This document shows, piece by piece, positions 41,197-49,315 of a DNA stretch of 64,000 bases. The stretch is taken from the NCBI GenBank assembly GCA_963769585.1, contig CAVYMJ010000006.1:1488001-1552000 (forward strand), read 5' to 3'. Source of the DNA: SSC3 sp963769585. GTDB lineage: Bacteria > Actinomycetota > Actinomycetes > Propionibacteriales > Nocardioidaceae. The position numbers and the translations under genes are program-made. Under the pieces are notes generated by a model. It was not told the origin of the DNA, made no database searches, and was given only the letters and a program-made list of their open reading frames with translations. The stretch's first letter is position 1. Every line of letters starts with the position of its first letter.

Positions 41197-41511
41197 ATGG
41201 ACCAGTTCGACCGGACGCTGTTGCGCGTGTCTTGCGCCGTCTGGCTGATCTTCGTGGGCGCTGTCATCTACTGGATCTCCAGTGCGTACCTGGCCGACGA
41301 CTCGGCATGTGACCTGCTGAGCGGGAGGATCACCGGGACGCTCTCGGTGGGCTGGTTCCCTCCCGGCAGGATCTGCGACTACAACGACGGGGCGTTCGTC
41401 GACTCTCCCAGTTACCTGCGCCTGGTGGTGATGGCGGGCGCCGTCGCCGGCCCCCCGTTCATCTTGGTGATGGCCCGGTCACTGCGTGGCGGAACCAAAA
41501 CGGGGCCGTGA
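41197..41511 (+). CDS. Small two-helix membrane protein, unknown
   Basis: 104 residues from the ATG at 41197; the ATG at 41146, with AAGGA upstream, would add 17 residues, and both starts are possible. Two hydrophobic segments (about 10-30, VSCAVWLIFVGAVIYWI; and about 74-93, LRLVVMAGAVAGPPFILVMA) flank a loop with two Cys residues (SACDLL, GRICDYN). I do not recognise a family. It stops five bases before the 12-bp tandem repeat. Confidence 0.65.
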   Translation: MDQFDRTLLRVSCAVWLIFVGAVIYWISSAYLADDSACDLLSGRITGTLSVGWFPPGRICDYNDGAFVDSPSYLRLVVMAGAVAGPPFILVMARSLRGGTKTGP

Positions 41512-41515
41512 CGGC

Positions 41516-41575
41516 CCGTCACTGGGTCCGTCACTGGGTCCGTCACTGGGTCCGTCACTGGGTCCGTCACTGGGT
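41516..41575 (-). repeat. Five perfect 12-bp tandem repeats at the ltp2 3' end
   Basis: CCGTCACTGGGT occurs five times in a row without a mismatch. The copy nearest ltp2 contains its stop (TCA 41567-41569 on the plus strand). Since the unit is four codons, each further copy repeats an in-frame TGA after ACC CAG. It lies between the convergent small membrane gene and ltp2. Confidence 0.97.
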
Positions 41576-42736
41576 CCCGAGGATCAGACCGCTGGTCGGT
41601 ACGCCGGTCCCGGCCGTCACCAGTACGTGCTGGGCTCCCGGCACCTGGTTGACCGAGGTGCCCCGCAGCTGCCGGACCGCCTCGGCGATCCCGTTCATTC
41701 CGTGGATGTAGGCCTCTCCCAGCTGACCACCGTGCGGGTTCAGCGGCAGTCGGCCGCCCAGCTCGATCGCCCCGTCAGCGATGAAGTCAGGTGCTTCTCC
41801 GCGGCCGCAGAAGCCAAGCTCCTCAAGCTGCATCAGGACGTACGGCGTGAAGTGGTCGTAGAGCACAGCGGTGTCGATGTCCTGCGGGGTCAGTCCAGCC
41901 TGGGTCCACAGTGTGGCGCCGACCACCCCCATCTCGGGGATCCCGATGTCGCTGCGGTAGTACGACGTCATCACGAACTGGTCCGGCGCACTTCCCTGGG
42001 CCGCAGCCAGGATCGGAACGGACGCGCCACTCAGGTCCGCGGCGCGGGAGGCGGAGGTCACCACGATCGCCACGGCTCCGTCGCTCTCCTGGCAGCAGTC
42101 CAGCAGCCGCAACGGGTCGGCGATCATCCGGGAGGCCTGGTGCTCCGCGAGGGTGATCGGTCGCCCGTAGAAGAACGCGTTCGGGTTGGTGGCGGCATGC
42201 CTGCGATCGGCCACAGCCACCCGACCGAAGTCCTCGCTGGTGGCGCCGTACTCGTGCATGTAGCGCCGTGCCTGCAGGGCTACCGTCGCGGCCGGTGTGG
42301 AGAGCCCGGCGGGATAGGTCCAGGCGTTGTCCAGCCCGTTGGTGTTGACCTGGGCCGCGGCCCACGACGACACCTGCCCGAAGCGCTGGCCGGACCGCTC
42401 GTTGAAGCCCCGGTAGCAGACCACCACGTCGGCGACGCCGGTCGCGACTGCCATCGCTGCCTGCAGCACCGTGCCGCAGGCAGCACCACCTCCGTAGTTC
42501 ACCCGGCTGAAGTACCGCAGGTCCCCCAGACCGAGCTCACGGGCGAGAGCGATCTCCGAGCTGTTGTCCATGGTGAACGTGACCAGGCCGTCGACGTCCG
42601 CGGGCTTCAGCCCCGCGTCCTCGAGCGCAGCCAGCGTCGCCTCCGCCGAGAGCTGGAGCTCGGAACGACCGGACTCCTTGGAGAACTCGGTGGCGCCGAT
42701 CCCGACGATGGAGGCCGCCCCGGACAGCGGGATCAT
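41567..42736 (-). CDS. ltp2: Ltp2, steroid side-chain retro-aldolase (thiolase fold)
   Basis: 389 residues; the ATG overlaps the chsH1 stop. Thiolase-fold protein lacking the catalytic Cys pair of true thiolases: at the first position the text reads YGGGAACGTV, with YDHFTP and GGRLPLNPHGGQLGEAYIHGMNG downstream. This matches mycobacterial Ltp2, which together with the DUF35 domain of ChsH2 removes the last three-carbon unit as propionyl-CoA by retro-aldol cleavage, giving androstenedione-type products. Last in the chsE-chsH2-chsH1-ltp2 (igr) operon. Confidence 0.95.
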   Translation of the reverse strand: MIPLSGAASIVGIGATEFSKESGRSELQLSAEATLAALEDAGLKPADVDGLVTFTMDNSSEIALARELGLGDLRYFSRVNYGGGAACGTVLQAAMAVATGVADVVVCYRGFNERSGQRFGQVSSWAAAQVNTNGLDNAWTYPAGLSTPAATVALQARRYMHEYGATSEDFGRVAVADRRHAATNPNAFFYGRPITLAEHQASRMIADPLRLLDCCQESDGAVAIVVTSASRAADLSGASVPILAAAQGSAPDQFVMTSYYRSDIGIPEMGVVGATLWTQAGLTPQDIDTAVLYDHFTPYVLMQLEELGFCGRGEAPDFIADGAIELGGRLPLNPHGGQLGEAYIHGMNGIAEAVRQLRGTSVNQVPGAQHVLVTAGTGVPTSGLILGTQ

Positions 42737-43101
42737 CCGGTCACCACGGTGACGCGGGCGGTGACGTGGTCCCCGAGCGAGACCCTCCCGACGACGTCGA
42801 CCACGACCCCGTCCGAGGTCGGCGTCGCTACTCCGGTGAAGACCAGCGTGTCGCCCGGGTGCGCCGGCGCGCCGAGCCGCAGCTCGCAGGCTTTGATCCG
42901 TGCCTGCGGTCCGTAGTGGTCGGTGACGTAGCGCTGGACGAACCCGGTCGTGGAGAGGATGTTGAGGAAGATGTCCTTCGACCCGGCTCGGACCGCGAGG
43001 TCCCGATCGTGATGGACGTCTTGGAAGTCGCGGGTGGCCAGGGCCGCGGAGACCACCAGCGTCGGGGTCAGGGGCAGCTCCCAGGTCGGTAGCGTCGTCA
43101 T
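42733..43101 (-). CDS. chsH1: ChsH1, MaoC-like hydratase subunit
   Basis: 122 residues from the ATG at 43101 (GGAGG five bases upstream), four bases overlapping chsH2. Single hot-dog domain with the catalytic Asp28 and His30/His31 cluster (FQDVHHDRD). With ChsH2 it forms the heteromeric hydratase for the three-carbon-side-chain enoyl-CoA. Short length equals the family. Confidence 0.94.
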   Translation of the reverse strand: MTTLPTWELPLTPTLVVSAALATRDFQDVHHDRDLAVRAGSKDIFLNILSTTGFVQRYVTDHYGPQARIKACELRLGAPAHPGDTLVFTGVATPTSDGVVVDVVGRVSLGDHVTARVTVVTG

Positions 43102-44042
43102 GCTCGCCTCCACGAGGCCAGAGTCAGCTGGTCATCGACGGTATCGAAGACGACCACCACCGAGTCGCCGATGTCGGCCGGCTCGCGCAGCTCGCCCACC
43201 ATCCGCACGCCCTCCTCGAGCTCGACGACGGCAAGCGTGAGCGGAAGCTGCTTGCCGGGGATCTGCGGTGCGTGGTGAACCGTGTACGAGAAGACCTTGC
43301 CTCGACCGCAGGCCACCACGAAGGAACGCTTGGTCTCGTGGCAGGAGGGACACATCGGTCCCGGGGGGTGCCTGAGCACGCCGCACGCCTCACACTTCTG
43401 GATCCGCAGCTCACCCGCCGCCGTTCCCTGCCAGAAGAACTCCGTGTCCCGGTTGACGACAGGACGGATCGTTGCGTCTCGGCTGGGGCGCCCGCTCGCC
43501 TCGACAGGCTTGTGCGCATCCGACTTCGGTTTGAACTTCAGGACCCGGAACAGCATCGTGGCGACCTGCTCGTCCCCGACGTACCAGGTGCTGAGGGTGG
43601 TGACGAAGTACCCCTCGCCCACTCCGGTCTGCTTCGGACCCACCACCGACTCGAGCTGGGTACTGACCGCGACCTGCTCACCCGGCCTCAGGTAGCGCTC
43701 GTAGGTCTGGTCGCAGTTGGTCCCGAGCACCGACGTGTATCCGGCCTCGTCGAAGACCTCCATCATGTTGTGCAGCGGCTCGAACTCGGGCCGGTTCGGC
43801 CTCAGCCCGTACATCGTCCAGACCTGAGCCATGGCGGTCGGAGCAACCGGCCCGCCGTGCAGCTTCCTCGCCTCCGGGGTGTCCCGGTAGATCGGGTTGT
43901 CGTCGCCGATGGCGTCCAGCCAGGTGTGCACAGTCGGCTGGTTCACCGGGTCTCGGCCGGGGCGGGGCTGGGTCTCACCGCGCGCCATCAGCTCCGCAGT
44001 GCGTGCCATGATCCACTCGTGCGAGCCGTGCACGACGCTCAT
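43098..44042 (-). CDS. chsH2: ChsH2, MaoC-DUF35 hydratase/aldolase-scaffold subunit
   Basis: 314 residues. N-terminal MaoC-like half (IGDDNPIYRDTPEAR) and C-terminal DUF35 half with a zinc ribbon Cys217, Cys220, Cys231 and Cys234 (CEACGVLRHPPGPMCPSC), then an OB fold. In mycobacteria the DUF35 part binds Ltp2. ATG overlaps the chsE fusion stop (ATGA). Confidence 0.94.
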   Translation of the reverse strand: MSVVHGSHEWIMARTAELMARGETQPRPGRDPVNQPTVHTWLDAIGDDNPIYRDTPEARKLHGGPVAPTAMAQVWTMYGLRPNRPEFEPLHNMMEVFDEAGYTSVLGTNCDQTYERYLRPGEQVAVSTQLESVVGPKQTGVGEGYFVTTLSTWYVGDEQVATMLFRVLKFKPKSDAHKPVEASGRPSRDATIRPVVNRDTEFFWQGTAAGELRIQKCEACGVLRHPPGPMCPSCHETKRSFVVACGRGKVFSYTVHHAPQIPGKQLPLTLAVVELEEGVRMVGELREPADIGDSVVVVFDTVDDQLTLASWRRA

Positions 44043-46231
44043 CGCGGCACCTTCGGCAGCCCGAGCCCGAACATCGCGATCAGCTCGCGCTGCACCTCGT
44101 TGACCCCACCACCGAAGGTGAGGACGAGGAACCGCTTGGCCTGGACGTCGAGGTAGCGCATCAGGAATGCCGTCTCCGGGTCGGCCGGGTCGGCGTACCG
44201 CCCGACCATCTCCTCCAGCTCACGCACCAGCGACTGCATCCGGTCCGCGGCGAACACCTTGCTCGCCGAGGAGTCCGCGACAGCGTCGAGGCCCGCGCCC
44301 GAGGCGACCTCCCAGTTGAGCAACTCGTTGACCCGGAAGGTGGCCGTCAGCCGGGCAAGCACTGCGCGTACGTCGGGAGCGTCGACGACGCCCTGCCGGG
44401 CCGCCCATTCGTGGACCAGGTCGCGCAGCCCCTCGAAGCGGCCGGCCGGAGCGAGCATCACCCGCTCGTGGTTGAGCTGGGTGGTGATCAGCTGCCAGCC
44501 GCGGTTCTCTTCTCCCACGAGCATGTCCACCGGCACCCGGACATCCTGGAAGTACGTCGCGTTCACGTGGTGCGACCCATCGGCGGTGATGATCGGCGTC
44601 CAGCTGTAGCCCGGGTCCTTGGTGTCGACGATCAGCACCGAGATCCCGCGATGCTTGGGCGCCTCCGGGTCGGTTCGCACCGCGAGCCAGATGTAGTCGG
44701 CCGCATGACCACCGGTGGTGAAGGTCTTCTGCCCGTTGACCAGGAAGTACTCCTCCCCGTCGTCGCCAGTGACCCGGCGGGCGGTCGTGCTCAGCGAAGC
44801 CAGATCCGTACCCGCGTCGGGCTCGCTGTAGCCGATCGCAAAGTGCACCTCGCCCTTGAGGATGTCGTTGAGGAACAGGTCCTTCTGCCTCTCGGTGCCG
44901 AAGGCCTGGAGCGTCGGGCCGACGGTCTGCAAGGTCACCGAGGGCAGGTGTACATCGGAGCGGGCAGCCTCGTTGACGAAGATCTGCTGCTCGATCTCGC
45001 CGAGCCCGTGACCGCCGTACTGCTTGGGCCAGCCCACGCCCATCCAGCCGTCGCGACCCAGCCGCCTGACTACCTCGTGGTAGGTGTCGCCGTGCCTGTC
45101 CGCCATCATGTCCAGCACCTCGTCACGGGTGACCAGATGCTCGAAGTAGTCGCGGACCTGCGCCTTGAAGGCGCGCTGATCCTGGGTCAGCTCCAGGTTC
45201 TTGCCGGCGGTCTCCTGGACCGGAACCGCGTCGAGCGTCTGGGCCACGCCACCAAGGAGCCTGGCGATGTCCTTGGCCCAGGAGTAGTAGCGGTGCAAGG
45301 GATAGGTGAGGTCCAGTCCCATTCCCCCGTGTAGGTGGTGACAGGTCTGGATCGCTGCCGGCACCTCGTCGCAGAACCAGTGCGCTGCAACGGCGAGGTC
45401 GTCAGAGGCCGGCAGGCCAGAGGCCACGCGCGCGGTGGCCGAGGCGGCGACGATGCCCATCGTCCGTGAGGTGATGTAGACGTCGGCGATCTGCATCGCA
45501 ACAGCCTGGAACTCGGCCAGGGCCCGCCCGAACTGCACCCGTTCCTTGATGTAGCCGGCCGTCAGATCTCGGGCTCCTGTGGCCAGGCCGTCGCCGAGAG
45601 CGCACAGCCCGGCCGTCGCATAGCCGCGGAGTGCCTCCCAGGCCGAGGCGTCCAGCACCTCCAGCGGTGCCACATCGGACATGACCAGCGTGGCCTCGGC
45701 TTCCCCACGCGAAGAGACTGTCGGCTCGAGAGTGACCCCAGGCGCACCGGGCTCGATGACCGCGACGACGACAAGGCCGTCCTCGCGGAGCACGGGGACC
45801 AGGATCGCCTGCGCGTCCGGTGACCCGACCCCGACCTTGCGTCCGTTGAGAAGACCTTTGGCCATCGTCGAGGCAGGCCTCGCCGGGAAGGCGCTCCCCG
45901 GCTCGTTCAGAGCCGCGGTCAGCCTCGTGTCGCCGGTGACGACACCGGGCAGCAGTCGCTCCTGGAGCTGGGCAGAACCCGCCGCGACCAACGGGAGTAC
46001 GCCGCAGCAGACCGTCTCCCAGACGGGCAGGTACGTCGCGGCGCGGCCGAGCTCCCGAAGGACGACGGCTGTCTCTGCGAGGCCCAGCCCGTCGCCACCG
46101 TGCTGCTCGGGAACGGCAAGGCCGAGCAGGCCGGCACCTGCGAGCGCGGACCATGTCGGATCGGCCTTCTCGAGTACGTCGTTGATGACGCCGAGGACCG
46201 CTTGCTCGGTCTCGGTGGGCGCGAAGTCCAC
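44039..46231 (-). CDS. ChsE1-ChsE2 single-chain acyl-CoA dehydrogenase (FadE28-FadE29 fusion)
   Basis: 730 residues from the GTG at 46231 (GGGAGGACTGA before it). Residues about 1-330 align with FadE28 (PEQHGGDGLGL, LTAALNEPGSAFPARP, RVQFGRALAEFQAVAMQIADVYI, CHHLHGGMGLDLTYPLHRYYS), and about 346-730 with FadE29 (DRHGDTYHEVVRRLGRDG, IEQQIFVNEAARSDVHLP, HFAIGYSEPDAGTDLASL, VITFGGGVNEVQRE-like). In M. tuberculosis these are separate genes whose products form an alpha2beta2 enzyme desaturating 3-oxo-4-pregnene-20-carboxyl-CoA. Here they are joined by a roughly 20-residue linker (about 326-346), in the same order as the two genes. A KstR-type site precedes it. Confidence 0.92.
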   Translation of the reverse strand: MDFAPTETEQAVLGVINDVLEKADPTWSALAGAGLLGLAVPEQHGGDGLGLAETAVVLRELGRAATYLPVWETVCCGVLPLVAAGSAQLQERLLPGVVTGDTRLTAALNEPGSAFPARPASTMAKGLLNGRKVGVGSPDAQAILVPVLREDGLVVVAVIEPGAPGVTLEPTVSSRGEAEATLVMSDVAPLEVLDASAWEALRGYATAGLCALGDGLATGARDLTAGYIKERVQFGRALAEFQAVAMQIADVYITSRTMGIVAASATARVASGLPASDDLAVAAHWFCDEVPAAIQTCHHLHGGMGLDLTYPLHRYYSWAKDIARLLGGVAQTLDAVPVQETAGKNLELTQDQRAFKAQVRDYFEHLVTRDEVLDMMADRHGDTYHEVVRRLGRDGWMGVGWPKQYGGHGLGEIEQQIFVNEAARSDVHLPSVTLQTVGPTLQAFGTERQKDLFLNDILKGEVHFAIGYSEPDAGTDLASLSTTARRVTGDDGEEYFLVNGQKTFTTGGHAADYIWLAVRTDPEAPKHRGISVLIVDTKDPGYSWTPIITADGSHHVNATYFQDVRVPVDMLVGEENRGWQLITTQLNHERVMLAPAGRFEGLRDLVHEWAARQGVVDAPDVRAVLARLTATFRVNELLNWEVASGAGLDAVADSSASKVFAADRMQSLVRELEEMVGRYADPADPETAFLMRYLDVQAKRFLVLTFGGGVNEVQRELIAMFGLGLPKVPR

Positions 46232-46249
46232 TCAGTCCTCCCTGGAAAC

Positions 46250-46263
46250 TGGAACGTGTTCTA
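46250..46263. promoter_or_regulatory. KstR-type operator, chsE fusion / hydrolase divergent promoter
   Basis: TGGAACGTGTTCTA, full match to TNNAACNNGTTNNA. Rightward, TAGTCT at 46262-46267 overlaps its edge as a possible -10; leftward it is 19 bases from the GTG of the chsE fusion. It should control both operons. Confidence 0.84.
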
Positions 46264-46309
46264 GTCTAACCTGACACGAACCCCTTGGACAGCACCCCCA
46301 GGAGCCTTG

Positions 46310-46354
46310 ATGATCCCACCACGCGAGAGCCGCCGCGCACGGACGACCCTTTGA
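46310..46354 (+). CDS. Possible 14-residue leader peptide
   Basis: AGGAG (46300-46304) precedes ATG 46310, which begins MIPPRESRRARTTL and stops at TGA 46352-46354. The stop overlaps TTG 46351, a start for the next hydrolase (TTGA), so translation could be coupled. It may instead reflect a chance AGGAG. Confidence 0.35.
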   Translation: MIPPRESRRARTTL

Positions 46355-47250
46355 TCCCCACTCCCGGAAGTCTCCTGCGCAAGGCGGTCCCGATCCCCGA
46401 CACCGAGATTCCGCCGGGGTTCACCCTGGACCTGCCCGGGCGCGGCTCGACCTACGTCACCGACGTGCCCGGGCCGTCTCCGGACTCGCCGACGGTGCTC
46501 CTGCTGCACGCCTTCGCCTGCACGGGGATGCTCTGCTGGTTCCCTACCGTTCCCGCCCTGGCCGAGCACTTCCGCGTGGTCACCTTCGACCAGCGCTGGC
46601 ACGGTCGTGGTTTCACCGAAGGCGACTTCACCCTGCAGGACTGTGCGCACGACGCCGCTGCCGTGGTGGCGGCCCTCGAGCTGGAGTCGGTGATCGTCGC
46701 GGGCTTCTCGATGGGTTCCATCGTCGCGCAGCGGATGTGGCGCCAGCATCCGCACGCGGTCTCCGGTCTGGTCCTGGGAGCGACGACCGACCGGTTCGCC
46801 AACAGCCCCTCCGAGCGCGTCTTCCACACCGGCATGTGGCTGGCCACCGGAGCCTTGGGGCAGCTCAACAAGTCCAGGATCGCCCGGACAGCCGGGCGTG
46901 GCGCCGCTGCCGCCTTCGACCTGGAGAGCGAGGACATCCACCGCTGGGCGCTCCGCGAGTTCCGGTCGGTCAGCCCGTGGATGCTCGGGCCCGTCCTGGC
47001 AGCGATCGGGAGGCACCACTCCACACCCTGGCTGCACCAGGTCGACGTACCCACCGCGGTGGTGCTGACCGCCCATGACAAGGTGGTGAGCAGGGAGCGA
47101 CAGCAAGGCGTGGCGGACCTGATCCCGGGCGCCACCGTGCACGTCGTGGACGGCGGTCACGCCAGCGTCGTCCTGGAGGCGGACCGTTTCGTCCCCGTCT
47201 TCGTCCAGGCGTGCCGCACCACAGCATCGCGCATCGGACAACGCAGTTGA
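46351..47250 (+). CDS. Alpha/beta hydrolase
   Basis: 299 residues if TTG 46351 is used; TTG 46285 would add 22 low-complexity residues without a ribosome site. Oxyanion region LLLHAFACTGM, nucleophile Ser120 (GFSMGS), acid in AHDKVVS, and His in DGGHASVV. Esterase or lipase activity on a lipid ester is likely; specific substrate unknown. First of three genes (two hydrolases and an SDR) divergent from the chsE operon and sharing its KstR-type site, so it may release sterols or fatty acids from esters. Confidence 0.86.
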   Translation: MIPTPGSLLRKAVPIPDTEIPPGFTLDLPGRGSTYVTDVPGPSPDSPTVLLLHAFACTGMLCWFPTVPALAEHFRVVTFDQRWHGRGFTEGDFTLQDCAHDAAAVVAALELESVIVAGFSMGSIVAQRMWRQHPHAVSGLVLGATTDRFANSPSERVFHTGMWLATGALGQLNKSRIARTAGRGAAAAFDLESEDIHRWALREFRSVSPWMLGPVLAAIGRHHSTPWLHQVDVPTAVVLTAHDKVVSRERQQGVADLIPGATVHVVDGGHASVVLEADRFVPVFVQACRTTASRIGQRS

Positions 47251-47275
47251 CCGGGCATCGAGAGGAGACAGCCTG

Positions 47276-48505
47276 ATGGGCATGTCGTACGTCGCACGGC
47301 AAGCCGTGACCGCGGCTCTGACCGCCAACGCGATCAAGCCGTCCCGCAACTACTTCGCCGGGGCCTCCGGGTTCTTCCCCGGCTGGCTCGCGGGCGAACT
47401 GGCGCCTCACCTGCTCACCCTGACCGTCGCAGATGCGCTCCGTGAGCTCTCCCACGGCAGAAAGGCGAACCGGTTCGGGCTCGCCCTCGGCGCAGTCTCC
47501 ACCGCCGGCCTGACCGGCGTCATCCTGGAGTCACGTCGGGCCGCACACGTGGTCGAGCAGACGCTGACCGAAGGTCTGGGCGACTCCTACCGCAAGGAGC
47601 TGGAGGAGACGCACGGGAACCTCGACCCGATCACCCCCTGGCGCCAGCTGGTCTGGCCGTTCCGGATGCGGAACCCGGACGTCAAGGTGATCCGCGACGT
47701 CCGGTACGCCGAGCACGGCAAGCGCGGCCTGCTCGATGTCTACCTGCCCCGGGAACCGCTCTCCGACCAGGCACCGGTCCTGCTCCAGGTGCACGGTGGC
47801 GGATGGCACATCGGCAACAAGCACGAGCAGGGCGTGCCGCTGATGCTCCAGATGGCCGCCGCAGGCTGGGTCTGTGTGGCGATCAACTACCGCCTCTCCC
47901 CCCGCGCCAAGTGGCCCGACCACCTGGTCGACGTGAAGGCCGCCATCGCGTGGATCCGCGAGCACGGTCAGGAGTACGGAGCCGACCCGTCCTTCCTGGC
48001 CATCACCGGCGGCTCCGCCGGTGGCCACCTCGCTGCACTGGCTGCGCTGACGCCCAACGACCGGGAGTACCAGCCCGGCTTCGAGGACGCCGACACCACG
48101 GTCCAGGCCTGCGTCCCGCACTACGGCATCTACGACCTCGCGGGCGAGACCGGCCGTCGCGCCGCCATCCAGATGCGGGACCGCTTCCTGGCGCCACGGG
48201 TGCTGCGCAAGGACCCTGCGACAGACCTCGACGAGTTCCGCCGGGCTTCGCCGTACGTGCGCGTGAATCGGGACTCCCCGCCCTTCTTCGTCCTGCACGG
48301 CGCCAACGACACGCTGGTCAGCGTCGACCAGGCACGCGACTTCGTCGCGGCTCTACGCGGGGTCTCCCAGCAGCCGGTGCTCTACACGGAGCTGAAGGGG
48401 ACCCAACACGCCTTCGACGTGTTCCCCTCGATCCGCAGCCAGCACGTCATGAGAGCGGTCGACCGCTTCCTGCGCTGGTCGTACGCCGACGCTCGGAAGA
48501 CCTAG
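47276..48505 (+). CDS. HSL-family esterase/lipase (alpha/beta hydrolase)
   Basis: 409 residues, ATG 47276 with AGAGGAGACA upstream. HGGGW oxyanion motif, nucleophile Ser247 in GGSAGGHLAA, then HGANDTLVS (acid) and THQ-like GTQHAFDV (His). The first 130 residues are helical with a hydrophobic stretch (FGLALGAVSTAGLTGVIL), so it may sit at the membrane. Resembles mycobacterial LipC/LipN-type carboxylesterases. Inferred role in hydrolysis of steryl or acyl esters, from shared sterol-type regulation. Confidence 0.87.
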   Translation: MGMSYVARQAVTAALTANAIKPSRNYFAGASGFFPGWLAGELAPHLLTLTVADALRELSHGRKANRFGLALGAVSTAGLTGVILESRRAAHVVEQTLTEGLGDSYRKELEETHGNLDPITPWRQLVWPFRMRNPDVKVIRDVRYAEHGKRGLLDVYLPREPLSDQAPVLLQVHGGGWHIGNKHEQGVPLMLQMAAAGWVCVAINYRLSPRAKWPDHLVDVKAAIAWIREHGQEYGADPSFLAITGGSAGGHLAALAALTPNDREYQPGFEDADTTVQACVPHYGIYDLAGETGRRAAIQMRDRFLAPRVLRKDPATDLDEFRRASPYVRVNRDSPPFFVLHGANDTLVSVDQARDFVAALRGVSQQPVLYTELKGTQHAFDVFPSIRSQHVMRAVDRFLRWSYADARKT

Positions 48506-48509
48506 TCGG

Positions 48510-49310
48510 GTGAGCCGGGCGATCCTGGTCACCGGCGCTGGTGGCGGCCTGGGGGGCGCAACGACGCGACTGTTCGCCGAGCGTGGCTGGACGGTCTTCG
48601 CGGCCGACCTCAAGCCGCCTACCGCCGACGACCTTGTCGTGCCGGTGCAGATGGACGTGACCAGCACCGCAAGCGTGACTGCGGCCCTGACCCTGGTCGA
48701 GGCCGCGGCCCCCGAGGGGCTCGGGGCGGTCGTGAACTTCGCCGGGATCCTGGCGGTCGGCCCGCTCGTCGAGATCGACGAAGCACGGCTTCAACGGGTA
48801 CTCGACATCAACGTGATGGGCACCTACCGCGTCAACAAGGCCGCGTTCGCCCTGGTACGTGCCGGCGCCGGCCGCATCGTCAACATCAGCTCCGAGACGG
48901 GCTGGCAGCGAGCGATGATGCTCAACGGTCCGTACGCGATGAGCAAGCACGCCATCGAGGCCTACTCCGACGCACTCCGCCGAGAGCTCATGTTCGTCGG
49001 AGTTCCCGTGGTCGTGGTCCAGCCTGGACCGTTCCGCACCGAGATGACCGCCGGCATCGGGCAACAGTTCACCGATGTCGTCCCGGACGGCTCCCCCTTC
49101 GCGCGCCTGATGCGCAAGGTTGCTCGAGCCGCCGCACGCGAAGGCGACCACGCTCACGACCCGGCCGAACTGGCCGAGACGATCTGGACTGCAGTCACCA
49201 CGGCTCGTCCGAAGCTGCGCTACTCGGTGCGCCCCGACCGCCAGCGGGTCTTCCTGGACCGACTGCCCACCCGGCTCGCCGACCGGCTGCTCCTGCGCAC
49301 CCTGCGGTAG
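48510..49310 (+). CDS. SDR family oxidoreductase
   Basis: 266 residues from the GTG at 48510, four bases after the esterase stop. TGAGGGLGG cofactor loop, NFAG in place of NNAG, the ISSETGW serine and YAMSK active site, and PGPFRTEM. It resembles retinol/steroid-type SDRs that act on lipophilic alcohols. The three-gene unit suggests it acts on the alcohol freed by the two hydrolases; that is inference. It is convergent with the fadE34-like gene, five bases apart. Confidence 0.86.
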   Translation: MSRAILVTGAGGGLGGATTRLFAERGWTVFAADLKPPTADDLVVPVQMDVTSTASVTAALTLVEAAAPEGLGAVVNFAGILAVGPLVEIDEARLQRVLDINVMGTYRVNKAAFALVRAGAGRIVNISSETGWQRAMMLNGPYAMSKHAIEAYSDALRRELMFVGVPVVVVQPGPFRTEMTAGIGQQFTDVVPDGSPFARLMRKVARAAAREGDHAHDPAELAETIWTAVTTARPKLRYSVRPDRQRVFLDRLPTRLADRLLLRTLR

Positions 49311-49315
49311 GCGAC

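Noticed and set aside
41516..41575. Tandem array considered as a CRISPR
   Set aside because: Unit is 12 bp, contiguous, with no spacers and no cas genes.
41486..42916. Frame with LGPS repeats opposite ltp2
   Set aside because: The repeats only translate the 12-bp tandem array; the rest mirrors ltp2/chsH1.
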